From: Chionis minor
Lineage: Eukaryota > Chordata > Aves > Charadriiformes > Chionididae
Reading direction: 5' to 3'
DNA: 64,000 nt
NCBI GenBank assembly: GCA_013398295.1
Contig: VZSF01001886.1
Location: 433,816-497,815, forward strand
A program made the position numbers and the translations under genes. Positions 24,841 to 36,790 of this stretch are shown in pieces (within the stretch, counting starts at the first letter, position 1; each line of letters opens with the position of its first letter). The notes under the pieces are model-generated. The model was not told the DNA's origin and made no database searches. It saw only the letters and a program-made list of their open reading frames with translations.

Positions 24841-25020
24841 ACCAACCTGGGTTGCGAAGCCGCTTCCTCCTGCCAGGGCGCCGGGAGAGCGGAGTGGGGC
24901 GGGCGGCAATGGGAATGGCGCGGGGAGCTGCCGCTCCGCCGGGTGTGCGGGACACGGCAGGGACCTGCCCTTCCCGTTTAATGGCACCCGGGCGCTGGAG
25001 GGACGGCCCGGAGCCGCCTG
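24841..25020. other. CpG-dense patch, candidate orphan CpG island
   Basis: I count 20 CpG dinucleotides in 180 bases at high GC. This is compatible with an unmethylated island or promoter of an unannotated non-coding RNA. No gene start is recognisable. Confidence 0.45.
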
Positions 25021-25744
25021 GGAGCAGAGGAGGAGCGGGAGCCGTGGGTGGGTTGGTTTCCGCTGACGCACGTTGGGCAGATGCTCTGGAGCTGATGCCT
25101 TGGCCCCTGCCGTGGGCATTCCCGACCAGCTGCCAGCTCTCTGGAGAAGTTGGATAAATATTTGGACGGCTTGTCCCCCTCAGCACCCTGCTGCTGTCAC
25201 TGCTCCAGTCATTGGGAGCAAGCAAACTTAAATTAAGTGTCTTAATTTAAGGGACAGTGGAGGGGAAAACGCAGGGGAGGTGTGATGTTTCAGGGGTGTT
25301 TTTCTGGAGGACCTGCCAGAGACAGGTAGCCCGTTGCCCTGTGCTGGATGAGATGGGCTCTTTCCTCCTTGTCTCCGCTCGCCGCCCACTGAGCCTCCGC
25401 GTGCTGCTGCGACCGGGCCCTGCGACCCCACGGGAGCCAGGAGCAGCCGCTGGCATCCCGGGAAGGCGATAGCACGGAGCTTGTCTTCCTGCTGCCTGCA
25501 AGCAGGGAGCAGTGTCCGCACGCTGGTTTCTCTGCAAACCTCCGGCTGCGGTGCGGTGACACTTCCACCGTCAGAAACATTGTCCCCGGATGCCCCGGCC
25601 ACTGTCCCTCCATCCCTGCCCATCCTTCCAGCAGGGATGCTCTGCTGCTCCCGCACCCACAGACAGGAATTGGTCCAGGTCTGGCGTATCCAGACCCGAG
25701 TGCCGCTGCCGTCTCCTGCGCGGGGAGAGGGCTTTGCTTTAGTT

Positions 25745-26110
25745 CTGTCATTATCGGATCGACTGAGTCACACCAGCATAAATACTGCAGATATTACCAT
25801 CTCTGTGTGCCTTAAAAAGACGTATTTGGATGCTAACATTGCTGGTTGTCACCATTATATTAGAAATGCTGCAGAAATAGAGAAAATATAATAGATACTT
25901 CAGATTTGCAGCCTTAATAGCTTTACAGCGCATCCTAATTATTATATATCTATCACATCAGTATACTCCAGCACTCATGTGGTATTTTTATTTAGCTCCA
26001 TCTGGTGTATGATAACATGCTTCTGGTGCCAAAACGAGCATGAATTGGAACGAAATTTAATATATAGTTCTGCAGAGAATTTCCGTAAAAGACATCCCAG
26101 AACAAGCGCA
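25745..26110. other. AT-rich unique island, candidate conserved non-coding element
   Basis: About 360 bases of AT-rich, non-repetitive sequence interrupt GC-rich desert, with homeodomain-type cores such as CTAATTATTATA and a TGAGTCA AP-1-like site near 25764. It has neither coding potential nor repeat similarity. Conservation is inferred from appearance only. Confidence 0.35.
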
Positions 26111-29084
26111 CGTCGTGTAAAAAGAATCCTGCAGTTTGGACAAAGGGAGCACTTCTGGGTGAGGAGGAGGGACGTGAGCCGCTGAAAGGGCACGGAAACA
26201 CCGGTGTGGGTTCCCTGCCTGTAGCCTGCAAATCGGACGGCAGCGCCGTAGTTGCCGGTGTCTCGGCACTTTGCGTGTACCCTGGGGTGCAGGTTGGTTT
26301 CAGGTTTTCTCCAGCTTTGCAGGAGGAGCAGAAGGGACGGGCAGAGGGACGCTGGAGACGGAGCAGCGCGGTGGGATGGGGCAGCAAAACACCCTGGGAA
26401 TATGGGCGATGGGGAACGGCATAAATATTCAACAACAAAAGAAATCCTGCTCGCTGTTGGCTCCTTTGCCAAGAGTTTCTGACTTCCTCAGCTGTGCGGA
26501 GAGAAAATGGCTTTACTTAAATGGTAGAAAAAACAAAATAAATTCCCTGCCTCCTCCCCGCCATTGCACACTCCTCTGGGCCACGCATCCTTGGCCAGCA
26601 AGCGAGGGGCAGCGGCGTGCGGATGCTGCCGGCCATCGCGGCACCCGTAAGTGCAGATGGGACGAAACCGAGGAGTGTCACAGGACGCATATTAAGAGGG
26701 AGGAAGGGGCTTTGCAGGGGGAAATCCATTCCCAAGCTGTATGGGATGACGGAGACGATGCAGGTGTCTCCCTGCAAGCATCCCGTGCTGGGAAAGCCGC
26801 TAGCGGAGCCCCACGGGTGCACCCGTGCTGAAACCCTCTTTCCTCCTGTTCTTGCAGAGATTCGCCTTCATTCTCCCAGCGGAGCCCCAGAAAACACAGT
26901 TGTAGCGAAGGACTCCAGTACTGAACTCCTGGCTCTGCGGAGAATCAGTTTATAGCCAGACCAGCAATAAGCAAGTATTAAATACCTGGTTCCATCTCGC
27001 CCCGGGTGCCCTCGGAGCGCGCTGGCACATCGTGTTCACCCTCTGGGCTTCCAGGCTGCTCGAATAAAAGCCCTGAGAACGGAGCGGCTGCATTTCTATC
27101 GGTGAGGAACCGCAGGAAGTTTTTGGAGATTGCTCATAACACAAGGTGCGATATGTGCGTGATACGGGCAGGCGAGCTAAAATCTCCCCAGTTTCGCCTC
27201 TGAGTTCAAGTAGGATTTTCCAAGGAAATCTCGCTCTGCCTCAATGCAGGACATAGATGGCTGCACGGACCCAAGTCTGAGGTCAGGAAGGACAATTATA
27301 TCCCAAGTTTCTGTACAAAACTGCCGGTAGCTCCATGCAGCTGGTCCTGCCCTGGATGCAGAGGGGGGCTTGGCCAAGCTGTACCGCAGCAGGCGAGGGA
27401 GGGGCTGTGCTATATTTACCTCCGGACCACTTTTGTATGTTTTCCTCCAAACAAAGCGTTACCAGCTTGGTACTTAGAGATCAATGCATTTTATTCATCA
27501 CCTCCAGGCAGGCACCGTTTCCTATTAATGTTTTCCCCGCTTTACAGTCTAATTAAGGTCATCCAACCAGCCGACTGCTGCTGTGTTTGTTTTAAACTAC
27601 TATACCTAATTATTGTTTTTTAAACCTTGCGTGGAGTAGCCCGTATCAGACTAGCACGTCCCTGCTGCAGGCTGGAGGCTCAGCATCGGCCCCCTCCTGC
27701 TGCAGGGCAGGAGCCGGCACACGCGGGGACTTTGCTTTTCCTTTTTTTAAGATTCGGGAGCTCAGGAAAGGCCCTGGAAGGTGCTTGGCACCAACTCAGC
27801 TTTATATGTGGAGTCGGAGCAGGGCATCTTGCTGTGGCATGATCTCCGAGCAGCAGGAAAGTCTGATCCGTGCCCAGTGCTCCAGGAACACCCCAACAGT
27901 GGTGCATCTCCCGCAGTTTTCTTTGAAGTCGTCCCCATGGTCTCAGCACCGGTGTTGTCGAGCTTGGCTTGATGTCGCGTCTGATTGCGTTGCAAATCCA
28001 CCTCAGAAATCCTTTGAAGGGCACGGCTCCCCCTAAACAGATTGTAGGATCTCCACCTACCTCTCCACTACGTTTAAATCAAACTTCTCTGAATATATTA
28101 CACGGCAGAGCCATATGTTCGGTGCCACTTCCCTCGGTGTGTCACGTATTTCTTTGGCTATAGGCTTCCTGAGATATATGGACATTGCCAAGAAAGGGAG
28201 CGGTGGACGAGCCCTCCTCCCGCTGCGGCGAGGAAGGCCGTGTCCAGACGCTGAGGAGGAGGTGGGGTGGGCTGGGTGGGCAACCGCTGAATGCCACGCG
28301 TGAGAAATGCCCCTACATTTTGCTCCACGGACCCCTTTGTGTGACTGCTGCGAGGGTGACCCCTCGGCTGGTGGTCCTCCCTCTCGGGGGAATCCTCCAC
28401 AGCTTTCGGCATCTCTGGGAGCTCTACGGCCGCAGCGCAGAGGTGGTTGTGCCACCCCGCCGGTGCCTCCCCACGGCTCCTGCTCCTGCCGCCTCTGCTG
28501 GCACCCCCAGGTTCATCAGGCTTTTGAGTCCTGCTGTGCCCACCCCCGCTAACCCCCAACGCCCTCGGTACAGCCCTGTCCCACTCCTTATTTTTCATGG
28601 TTTTCAGGTTGTGCTTCCATGTAACACTCGGCTGCATCAGGACATTGGAGTGTGTCGGGCAAAAGGCATTAATAAATTTTTGCTGCCATGGGGGGACAAA
28701 TGTGTTCCCTTCCCATCTGAGGAGAACGGGATCTGCTAAAGACACACCAGGTTTCATCTTCATTAATATTAACGGTCTCTCAAGGGGGCCGTCAGGTCCC
28801 CGTGGTGGGGACCGTATCTCCTGCTCTTCTCCCGGTGTCTCCATCGGGATGGGTCTCTCCCTGCTTCCATTTTGCATTTTGCAGCCTCCTCTCCTCCCCG
28901 CGGTGATTGTTGCCCCCTGTGGCTGTAGCTGCCCCGGAGAGGGGTTCCCAGCCCCGCGGGGACGGGGGTGCCGGGGGTGCTGGTGGCGGCGCTGTGCCGT
29001 GGGGGCTGCCTGGATCCGCCCCCAGCGGCAGCTCCGGCGCAGGCAGGGCACTGCCAGGCCCTGCTGAACGGGCGCGTCGAGTGC
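26111..29084. other. Intergenic, no gene seen
   Basis: This is GC-rich sequence with many overlapping spurious open frames, including 297 codons on the - strand at 28158-29051 with no recognisable domain. Confidence 0.5.
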
Positions 29085-29840
29085 AATTACGGCTCCGAAA
29101 TGTACTTTCCTGTGAATGCGTTCCAGTCCTGGCTAATATATGCTCTGATATTGGCACCGCTCTCGCTAATACTCCTGCCAGCGAATTCTCTGCTCTGCTT
29201 GAATATTCATGGAAGTGGATGTGAAGAGAGGCACAAGCCTAAATGAGGTGAGTTCGTTTAAAAATTCAGGCTCAAAATTCAGCGGCTATTTCTTGCAGCA
29301 CTCACCCAAGCGATAGCTCCCGCACCCTGTTAATTTGAGTCTGTGTTTCAGACTTCTGAGCAAATTTTCTGCGTTTCTCCCTCACTGAATTTGCAAACTC
29401 TTCCCCCTCTTCTCCCCGAGATCAGTAGCTTTTTATAAAAACAGCAGCTCTCTGTGCTGAACTTTGCAGTCAAAGGATTTGTTTTCCCTGACTCTTATTT
29501 AAATTATTCTGCCTTCACCTCCTCGTGCACGGTTCAGAGCATGCGGTGCCTCTGCGCTGGGATTGAAATGATTTTTGCTTAGGCAAACTCTCATTTGAAC
29601 TTGTCAAAGGAATTTGGTGTGTTTGTAATTAAATGCCTATCACACCTTCTTTAACCTCGCTTACACGAAGCCAAAGCACTAGAAAAGCCTGCAAGAGGCA
29701 GGAAAGGCTCATTTGCACCTTGAAATGCCCATGTTTTTGGAGATCAATGCTGTCTGGATGGAACAAAACTACCAGCAACTTTCAAGTGCTTTTTTTTTTT
29801 TTAATGTAGTGCCTCTTTAACATATTGGATTCACGTCTGA
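29085..29840. other. AT-rich island, candidate conserved non-coding element
   Basis: The sequence includes a POU-like AATATTCATG near 29200, GTCAAAGGA-type TCF/LEF cores at about 29469 and 29603, and TTTGTAATTAAAT near 29625. It is non-repetitive and non-coding except for a T homopolymer near 29790. The regulatory role is inference. Confidence 0.35.
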
Positions 29841-32800
29841 TTATATAGTGACTAAGGTGCAAGATAATAGGAAAGCAGCCTCTAATGCATTAACTCCTTT
29901 ACACAAGCGGCAGCTCTGGCACGGCTCGGCTGTGCTCACTCTCCTAAATATAATCACACCCAACCGGATGATGGAAAAGCAACGCTCCCATTCCAAAGCC
30001 AACCGTAGGAAGTTTAGACTGTATCAGAATTAGTGTAATCAGTGTTTGCATTAGGCTGTTCCTCAGCCGTACGACTAATTCCAGGCTCGGGAGTGGGAGG
30101 GGAGGCAGGAGGGACTGCTGCTCTCCTCCTTTTCCTCCTGGAGGTGCCACCACCAAGAACAGACGACCACCCGACCTTGTCCTTGCCCTCTGGCTCCGTG
30201 GTGGCTCGAACCATGCCGCATCCGTGAGTCCAGGCGGAGCTGGGAATTGTGCAATCCCAAGCTGTGCCCAGCTACTGCTCTGCCCACGGTGCGGTGGGGT
30301 CAGCTGGGAGCAGGTACCTCAGTAATCGTCCGTGAGCCACTTGTGAAAAGCTGTGAAATTTCCCATTAGCTTGGAAAACGTGGAGATAAGTGTGTAATTC
30401 TCAGTTCAAATTGAATCAAGCGTCCAAGCACGCTCTTCCCTCACTGCTGTTACATCCACACCACCATCTCCCCATCATATCGCTTAGCGTAGGACATTTT
30501 TCTTTTTAATTGGTGACAGACATTATCCTTGTAGTTGAAACTTGGCTAGCGGATGGAAGGAAGGGGCTGTCTTCTTTATTTGATTTAAAGAAAGGCTTTG
30601 CTGTTGTGAGGATCTAATGCATAAGCTTTTCTGAGGTTTGATAACAACTCCCATGCCAGGCCGGCTAGGGCAGCCCGGCTTGAGTCCGACGCGGCAGAGG
30701 AAAGCAGGAAGCTTAGTCTGAGATACGGCATCGTGTTGCCTCGAGGAGGGGAGTCCTGGGCCTGGCTCATCGGGAAGCTCTGCCGAAGGGTTTCCGTAAG
30801 AAACACGTTGATGCTACTGAAGGTGCAAAACCGAGGGACTACGAGTGGCTCATTTATTAAAAATCTCAAAGTCCATTTATGATCCCACAGAGACCCCGAG
30901 TAAATCAGAGAGCAGGAGACAACGGGGTGCTGCTGCACATGCCACATCGGATTTGGGCGAGGGACACCCCGCGCCGATGGGCACCCCCGGGGAGCGCCAG
31001 ACCCCTGGTTCTGCTGTGCCGCTGACGGCTCCCCGCCGGAGCCCCGGGAGAGGAGGAGTGAGTGCAGCGCGAATTTGGAAACCTGCTACAAAAATAAGTA
31101 AAGGATGCATCAGGCCCTGGCTTGCCCCGCCGAAGTCACTCCTGGGGTGCTCGGAGATGGCACTTGTAGAGGTAGGTACCCACAGAAACTGCCTTTCTCT
31201 CTTCACTCAGCACAAAGTAACCGCATCCTTCCCCCCTGGAGCCAGTGCCCTTTCCCAAGGCTTTCCGATGCTCCTCACCTTTTAATATTTAGCAAACAAA
31301 CCCCAGGGCGGACCCTTTTTTATTTAATTCTACCCCAGTACAAAACTGTGAAAAATGTCCTAATCACAGGATGGCCAGGGAGCCCGTTCCACCCCAGCTC
31401 GGTTGATTCCCAGTCCTGGGCTCATCTGAAGAAGTGCCGATCCATTATTTTTCTGTCTATGCAGCAGTTGTTCCTCATTGCTGTCTCCACTGTGTGCCTT
31501 CTGGTTTCGAGCATGGCTAGTGGGAGGTTTGTGCTTGGCTTTAAAGGATGCGGGCTTTTAATGATCCGGGGAAGTGCTGGCAAGCTGCAAGTTCACAAAG
31601 CGATGCCCTTATTTCTGATTTCCAGTGTGAACTTCTCCTGTCTGTGGCTCCTGCAATTTAATAATGCGGGGGAACCCAGAGCCAGGCGAGGAAGTTGTGG
31701 GACAGATGATGGTTGTGGTGCAAAGCCATGGTGGGGGAGTTAAAGCGGATTTTTGGGGGCGAGTGGGCATCGCACCGCAGGCGCTGTTTGTGCTAAAGCG
31801 TGTTGAGATGGTGCTTAGAACCCTGTGTGCAAAAAGCTACGGTTCATCTGGTGAGTTCATCCTCTTGCAGTGCTCAGCAACCCCACCACTGTATCACCTG
31901 GAGCCACCAGCTCTTCTCCAGTGGTTTATTAGCAAGTACTGGGGCAGGTGGGAGGGTCGGGCAGGCGCCAAAACGCTGGTGCCTGTAGCAGTCGTTCACT
32001 CCATCACAATCACTGCCCGTGGGGAGGGACAGCGCGGTGGCACCAGCGTCTCCTGCACTTGCAGCAGAAACTTGTCTTTGCTTCAGCAGCTGTGTAACCG
32101 CACACCCGCATCCTGCAGGACGTGCCTTATCCCAAGGAAGTTCCACTTGGGCCAGGTGGAAGCAAGTGTCAGGTCACCCTGTCCCTTTGCCAGGGAGAAC
32201 AAGAGCCTTGGTGGGACAGCCCAGCGAGACAGCCGGAGGCGATGGCCATCGCCTGGGGTTGGGACAGGACTCCGCATGGATGCCTTGGTGGGCTCCAAGG
32301 GCAACGCAGAGCCGATGAAGCGGGACCAATCAGTAACCTTGGAGGCAAAGCCTTGTGATGGAGGTGGAAGGATCCTCAGCTCAGGGCTGAGCTTGCCATC
32401 GCAGAGAGCGGGAGGAGGAGGTGGTGTAACCCGTCCTCGTTACCAACCCGCTCCCTCCAGCCATGGGGCTCGTTTGGCGGGATGGGCTTGGACATCCTGC
32501 TTTGGCCAGTGACGCCTGTGGTGGGACAGCCAGGGCTGGGAAGGGCTGGAGGAAGGGACTGGTGGTCCTTCTCGTGTGCTAGAGGGAAGCATTACTGCGG
32601 CAGCCACACACCCTGATTTTCTTGTGTAATTCCACGGAAATAGGGATGACTGTCTGCGATTAACTAGTGGGTTTTGGTGGAGAGCTTTGAACCTGTCAGC
32701 AGGGATGGGAGTGTGATGGAGAGAGAGGAGAGCGAAAGGAAGGGAGTGGGGAGGTGAGAAGCGCCGTTGAGATGCTCCCGGCAGACTGGGAGGAGGTGGT

Positions 32801-34239
32801 GGCTGCGGGGGGAGATGTTTTCCAGTTTCCCACCACTGCCCAGACAGGCAGGGGGAGGACGGGAGCTCGGTCTCCTTCTCGGGGAGAGCTTTCTCCTAAC
32901 CCGAAGCTGTGATTTCCATCGGTACCGTCAGATCAGCCCTGAAATGCTGGCAGAAAGGGCAGTTTGACATCAATTACTGCAGTCCTGTCTCTCCCTGGTT
33001 TCGCAGCAGCCCGTGGAGTGCGTTTCGGAGACAGATGTGTTTGACTCGCAGATGTGATGCGGAGCAGGATATTAGGCAGAGTGTTGGGTTTGGTGCTGCT
33101 CCAGGTATTTAGTGGGAACTATGACACTGAACAAGCTGGAAGCAACGGTCTTGGTGAGGGACGAGCTGCCCAAATCGCTGTTCACAGGGCAGAGATCCAG
33201 GCAGCTGCTGGGAGCTCTGGACATAACGACTGGCAACACTCAGGACATGGGGACAGGGCAGGCAGGAGCTGGTCGCCTGCCTGCTGCCAGCCCACCTCGG
33301 AGCCAGTCGCCTCCTGCCTTTAGTGAATCCTCCCAAAACCATCAGGCGACCACGGGCTCGTGGCTGTTGATAGCAGCACTGGGTGTGCAATTCCCTCGGG
33401 AGCTGAAGGAAAAATAAACCCAACGCAAAATAATTAGTATCAGCTCTCCCTTCTGGCCTTCCTCTCTCTGCAGGGGAGAGCTGGGAGTGCTGCACGTGGG
33501 GGTCCCGCATGCGTCTTCCTCCAGTGCAGATCCCAGGGTTATCCCGCAGCCGCCACCACCCGGCCTCCCGCTCAGCTTCCCCGGCTGCGGCGCATCCCGG
33601 GGGATGAAGCAAAACTTGTCTGGATCAGATCTTTTTTGTAAATGCAACCTCGACACCCCCACACCTTAATACAGCAATTCCAGTTCTCTGCTGGAGGTTT
33701 TGTAGTGGAAGCTTCTAAAAAAGAGGGAAATTCTGGCATTATTTACAGTTAAAAAGATTGGGTTTGACACATTTACGGCTGAGACAGCGAACATGACTTA
33801 CGGCAAATCAATTTACTGCATTTGACTGCGACATTCGCCCTGCCAGGGATTTGCCTGGGAATTGATGGGGTTGTTTGCCAGAGGGCTGGGAGATGCCACC
33901 ACCATGGACACTGTGTGGCTGGAAAACCACGATGGTCCCAGCATGCCGAGGGCTCAGCCTGCCCCACTGAGCCTCTCCCACTCTTCCCAAACCCTGGGAA
34001 TTGCTGCCAGGGGCTGGGGTGGGATGAGGCTGGAGTGGTCCCTCTGTGCTGAGTCGGCATTTTCTCAGCTTTGCCAAACTTTTGGGTTTGTTTTCCACCC
34101 CTCCCTCCTTTCCTTAGAGCCCATTTGGATGTCTGAAAACAGAGATGTTGAAAACTGAATTTATGCTACCAAGCAAAGTGCTGTAGATAAGGGGGGGGTG
34201 AAGGGGGAGCGAGAAAAGCAGCCTTTTTTTTTTGGTTTT
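29841..34239. other. Intergenic, no gene seen
   Basis: Alternating GC-rich and AT-richer sequence. The 282-codon open frame at 31664-32512 (+) has no recognisable domain and is Gly/Arg/Ser-biased. I list it here rather than as a gene. Confidence 0.5.
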
Positions 34240-34515
34240 TTTTTTTTTAATTTTTCGCTGATGGCAAGTGGTAAGCATGTTTTATTTATGTATGCAGAGA
34301 TCCGCCAACGTTACGTTTTTCTCCTGACTGATGCATTGGCTGCAATGACAGCTTACACCGAACCGGCTGTGCACGAGGCTTATTTCCCCTCCACAGACAC
34401 CTTCCCGAGACTGACAGTGAATTATTCTGCACCTTGAACTGCCACTCAGTTAATGCAATGCAAATTTTCCCTCTTTATTAAAAAATGATTTTTCTTTTTT
34501 TTTAATGTACAGATT
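34240..34515. other. Candidate non-coding regulatory island with octamer motif
   Basis: This is a non-repetitive stretch with a perfect POU octamer ATGCAAAT at 34458-34465, preceded by TTAATGCA. It is flanked by poly-T tracts. Enhancer function is inferred. Confidence 0.35.
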
Positions 34516-35529
34516 ATTTTTTCAATGAAAGGGGCTGGAGGCTTTAATGAGATGGAAAAAACAACCCATCCTAAAAAAATTTTAGGAAACTCTACCTTCC
34601 CCCTGCCTTGCTTTGCCCTGGCTACGGCGGCAGCGGATTGTAGATGTGGGACGAGGGCTGAAGGAAGGAGGCACCTTTCCCGTTCCCTGCGGTGCCGGAG
34701 GGCAGGCGGGTTGTGCAGGATGGCTCACCATGAAAAATCACTTGTCTGCGTCTCTCTGAAACACTTTTTTTGGGTCCTGGTGATGAAAACTAGATAAGAG
34801 CAAAGATCACGGTATAAAATCGGGGAGAAATGCCCCATGAGCAGCCCCATGGGTCTGCAGCTGGAGGAGCTGCTCGTTCTCAGGCACGTGTGTGCACCAG
34901 CGTGCGCGTGTGTGCAGAAGTTTTTTGCCAGCCGGCGAGTTTGTGCCGACGCCGGTTTGCTCGTGCCACGCAGCTCTCCCCGCCGTGGCACGGCTTCGGT
35001 CCCGCTTCAACCCCAGCTTGGGAACCGCTTTGGCAAAATCCTCGCTGAACAAGGTTTTTAGCAGCATGTGGTGTGGAAGGCATCCAGGGTTGTGGTTTTC
35101 CAAGGTAACAGCCGAAGGAAAAGAAAAAAAAGAAGGTAAGACTGAGCTTTTGTTAAGTAATTAAAGAATTGAGGCTTGCTGGAAAGCCCCAGGGCTGCGC
35201 TTCTGCGGCTGATCGGGAGGCTTTGTTTGCACGAGGCTGGTAAACAATTTGCAGTTCTTGGCAATAACCTCAATTATGTTGTACAAAAAAAAAGAAGTTG
35301 GAAACGCTGGGTTTATATAGTTATCTCAGGGCAGGGAGAGGAATGACGGAGGGCCTTTCTGATGGCGCATGGTGTTCACCGAGGTCGGTGTGAAGAGGCC
35401 CTGGCTTCTCTAGCTCTGTCCGCGGGATGCTTTTAGGTAAATAAATAAAGTTCAGCAAGAGCAGAGAGCCCAGGACTGTTCAGTGCTGGTGCTTTTCCTG
35501 CAGACTAGGTCTAGCACTGCTTTTTAAAG
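34516..35529. other. Intergenic, no gene seen
   Basis: This is mixed-composition sequence with no recognisable coding, RNA or repeat feature. Confidence 0.5.
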
Positions 35530-35830
35530 AGCAGGGTTTGGTGCACAAAACATTAATATGCTCTGTATGTATCCTGGCTGTATGCTTACAGCTCGGAGAT
35601 TTGCATGCTAAATCTATCCTCCTGGAGCCTCTACACCCACATCTTTAATTAAGCAATGCCCTGTGTTTCTGCTCTATAGGATAAGTGAATATATGCAACT
35701 CTAATGCACAGGAGATAATTTTGTAATGATTTTGCTGTTTGTTTAACTGAGGAGGAAGTTAACTCGGTGGGTTAGCCTTAACGCAAGCTACACTTGGTTG
35801 GAAAAATATATAAATAAAGTGAGCTGCAAT
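35530..35830. other. Candidate non-coding regulatory island with octamer motif
   Basis: This AT-rich block carries the octamer ATTTGCAT at 35599-35606 and a CTTTAATTAAGC homeodomain-type site near 35645. It is directly followed by GC-rich DNA. It resembles developmental enhancers, but conservation has not been tested. Confidence 0.38.
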
Positions 35831-35910
35831 TTCCTGGCTGACAAGAGCTGCCAAGACGGTGCCTTCACCGGTGTGTGGGGGAGAGGTGGGTTATGGAGGC
35901 AGCCGTAGGG

Positions 35911-35937
35911 TCCCTCTCCCTCTCCCTCTCCCTCTCC
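35911..35937. repeat. (CTCCCT)n microsatellite
   Basis: About four and a half tandem copies of TCCCTC are seen. Confidence 0.9.
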
Positions 35938-36489
35938 TCTCCGTAGGGCCAGTGGCTGCCTGCCGGGGGTCAGTCCAGCTCCAATGGGCTGCAGGGCTTT
36001 GGCTCGGGGCGCAGCTGGGGTGAAAACTGAAATAAACCCAAGAAACGCGTCTGAAATACGCACTGCATCACCCGACCCTCCGAGGGTGGAATTTGCAGGG
36101 GAGGCTGGGGGAGCATGTTCATCCTGAGCTGGGGGCACCCATCGGTGCTCCAGCCCTGCAGCCCCGTGTCCCACATCCCGGCCATGCCATCCCCACGCGG
36201 CCCCACTGGGGCTGGCCCACCTGCCACAGGGCTCCTGCCTTGGGTGCAGGGGATGGCAGGCTGGGGGGATGCCCAGTAATTCCCCATCCGTCCTGCACAT
36301 GGGTTGAGAAAGCTTCATGGACACCTCTGTGGAGGAGATGGGTCTGGGAGAACGCATCAACGCTCTTGACCCTGCCCAACCCTGGGTCAAGTGGCGTTTG
36401 ATAGTGCAATAGAGGACACGTACTCCATGGTCTTTGCAAAGCCACAGGAGGGGTTTTTTATTACATGCAACCACTGAGACTCAAAAGAA

Positions 36490-36790
36490 GCTTCTAGGAG
36501 AGACACCCTTCCTTACCGCTCTGTAGAAAAGATCATCTGAATTAACATGAGCTTCTTGGCTATTAAACGGAAATTTTAAATGGGAAGAAAATTCTGCAGT
36601 GACTGCTAAATTGTGTGTCAGCAGAAAGGGAGAAAAAGCAATGTGTGTCATTCCTATTATCATCTTGAAATCCATCTTCCCTCTACACGCCATGACGGCG
36701 GATAATCCGCGATACGATGCCTGCATCACTAATATTTGCAGAGGCAGGATTCCTATTTTGGAGGAATTTTGCTCTGCATATCTTACCCCC
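36490..36790. other. Candidate non-coding regulatory island with GCGGATAATCCGC palindrome
   Basis: This AT-rich unique block carries a perfect 13-bp palindrome at 36698-36710 (arms GCGGAT and ATCCGC around A). The palindrome contains TAATCC, the core site of OTX/PITX-type K50 homeodomain proteins. Function is inferred. Confidence 0.35.

Noticed and set aside
28158..29051. 297-codon open frame on the - strand
   Set aside because: It is GC-rich, low-stop sequence with overlapping frames on the other strand, Pro/Gly/Arg bias and no recognisable domain, so it is most likely chance.
31664..32512. 282-codon open frame on the + strand
   Set aside because: No homology that I recognise, Gly/Ser/Arg-rich, with other frames open over the same bases. 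Coding conservation would be needed to revive it.
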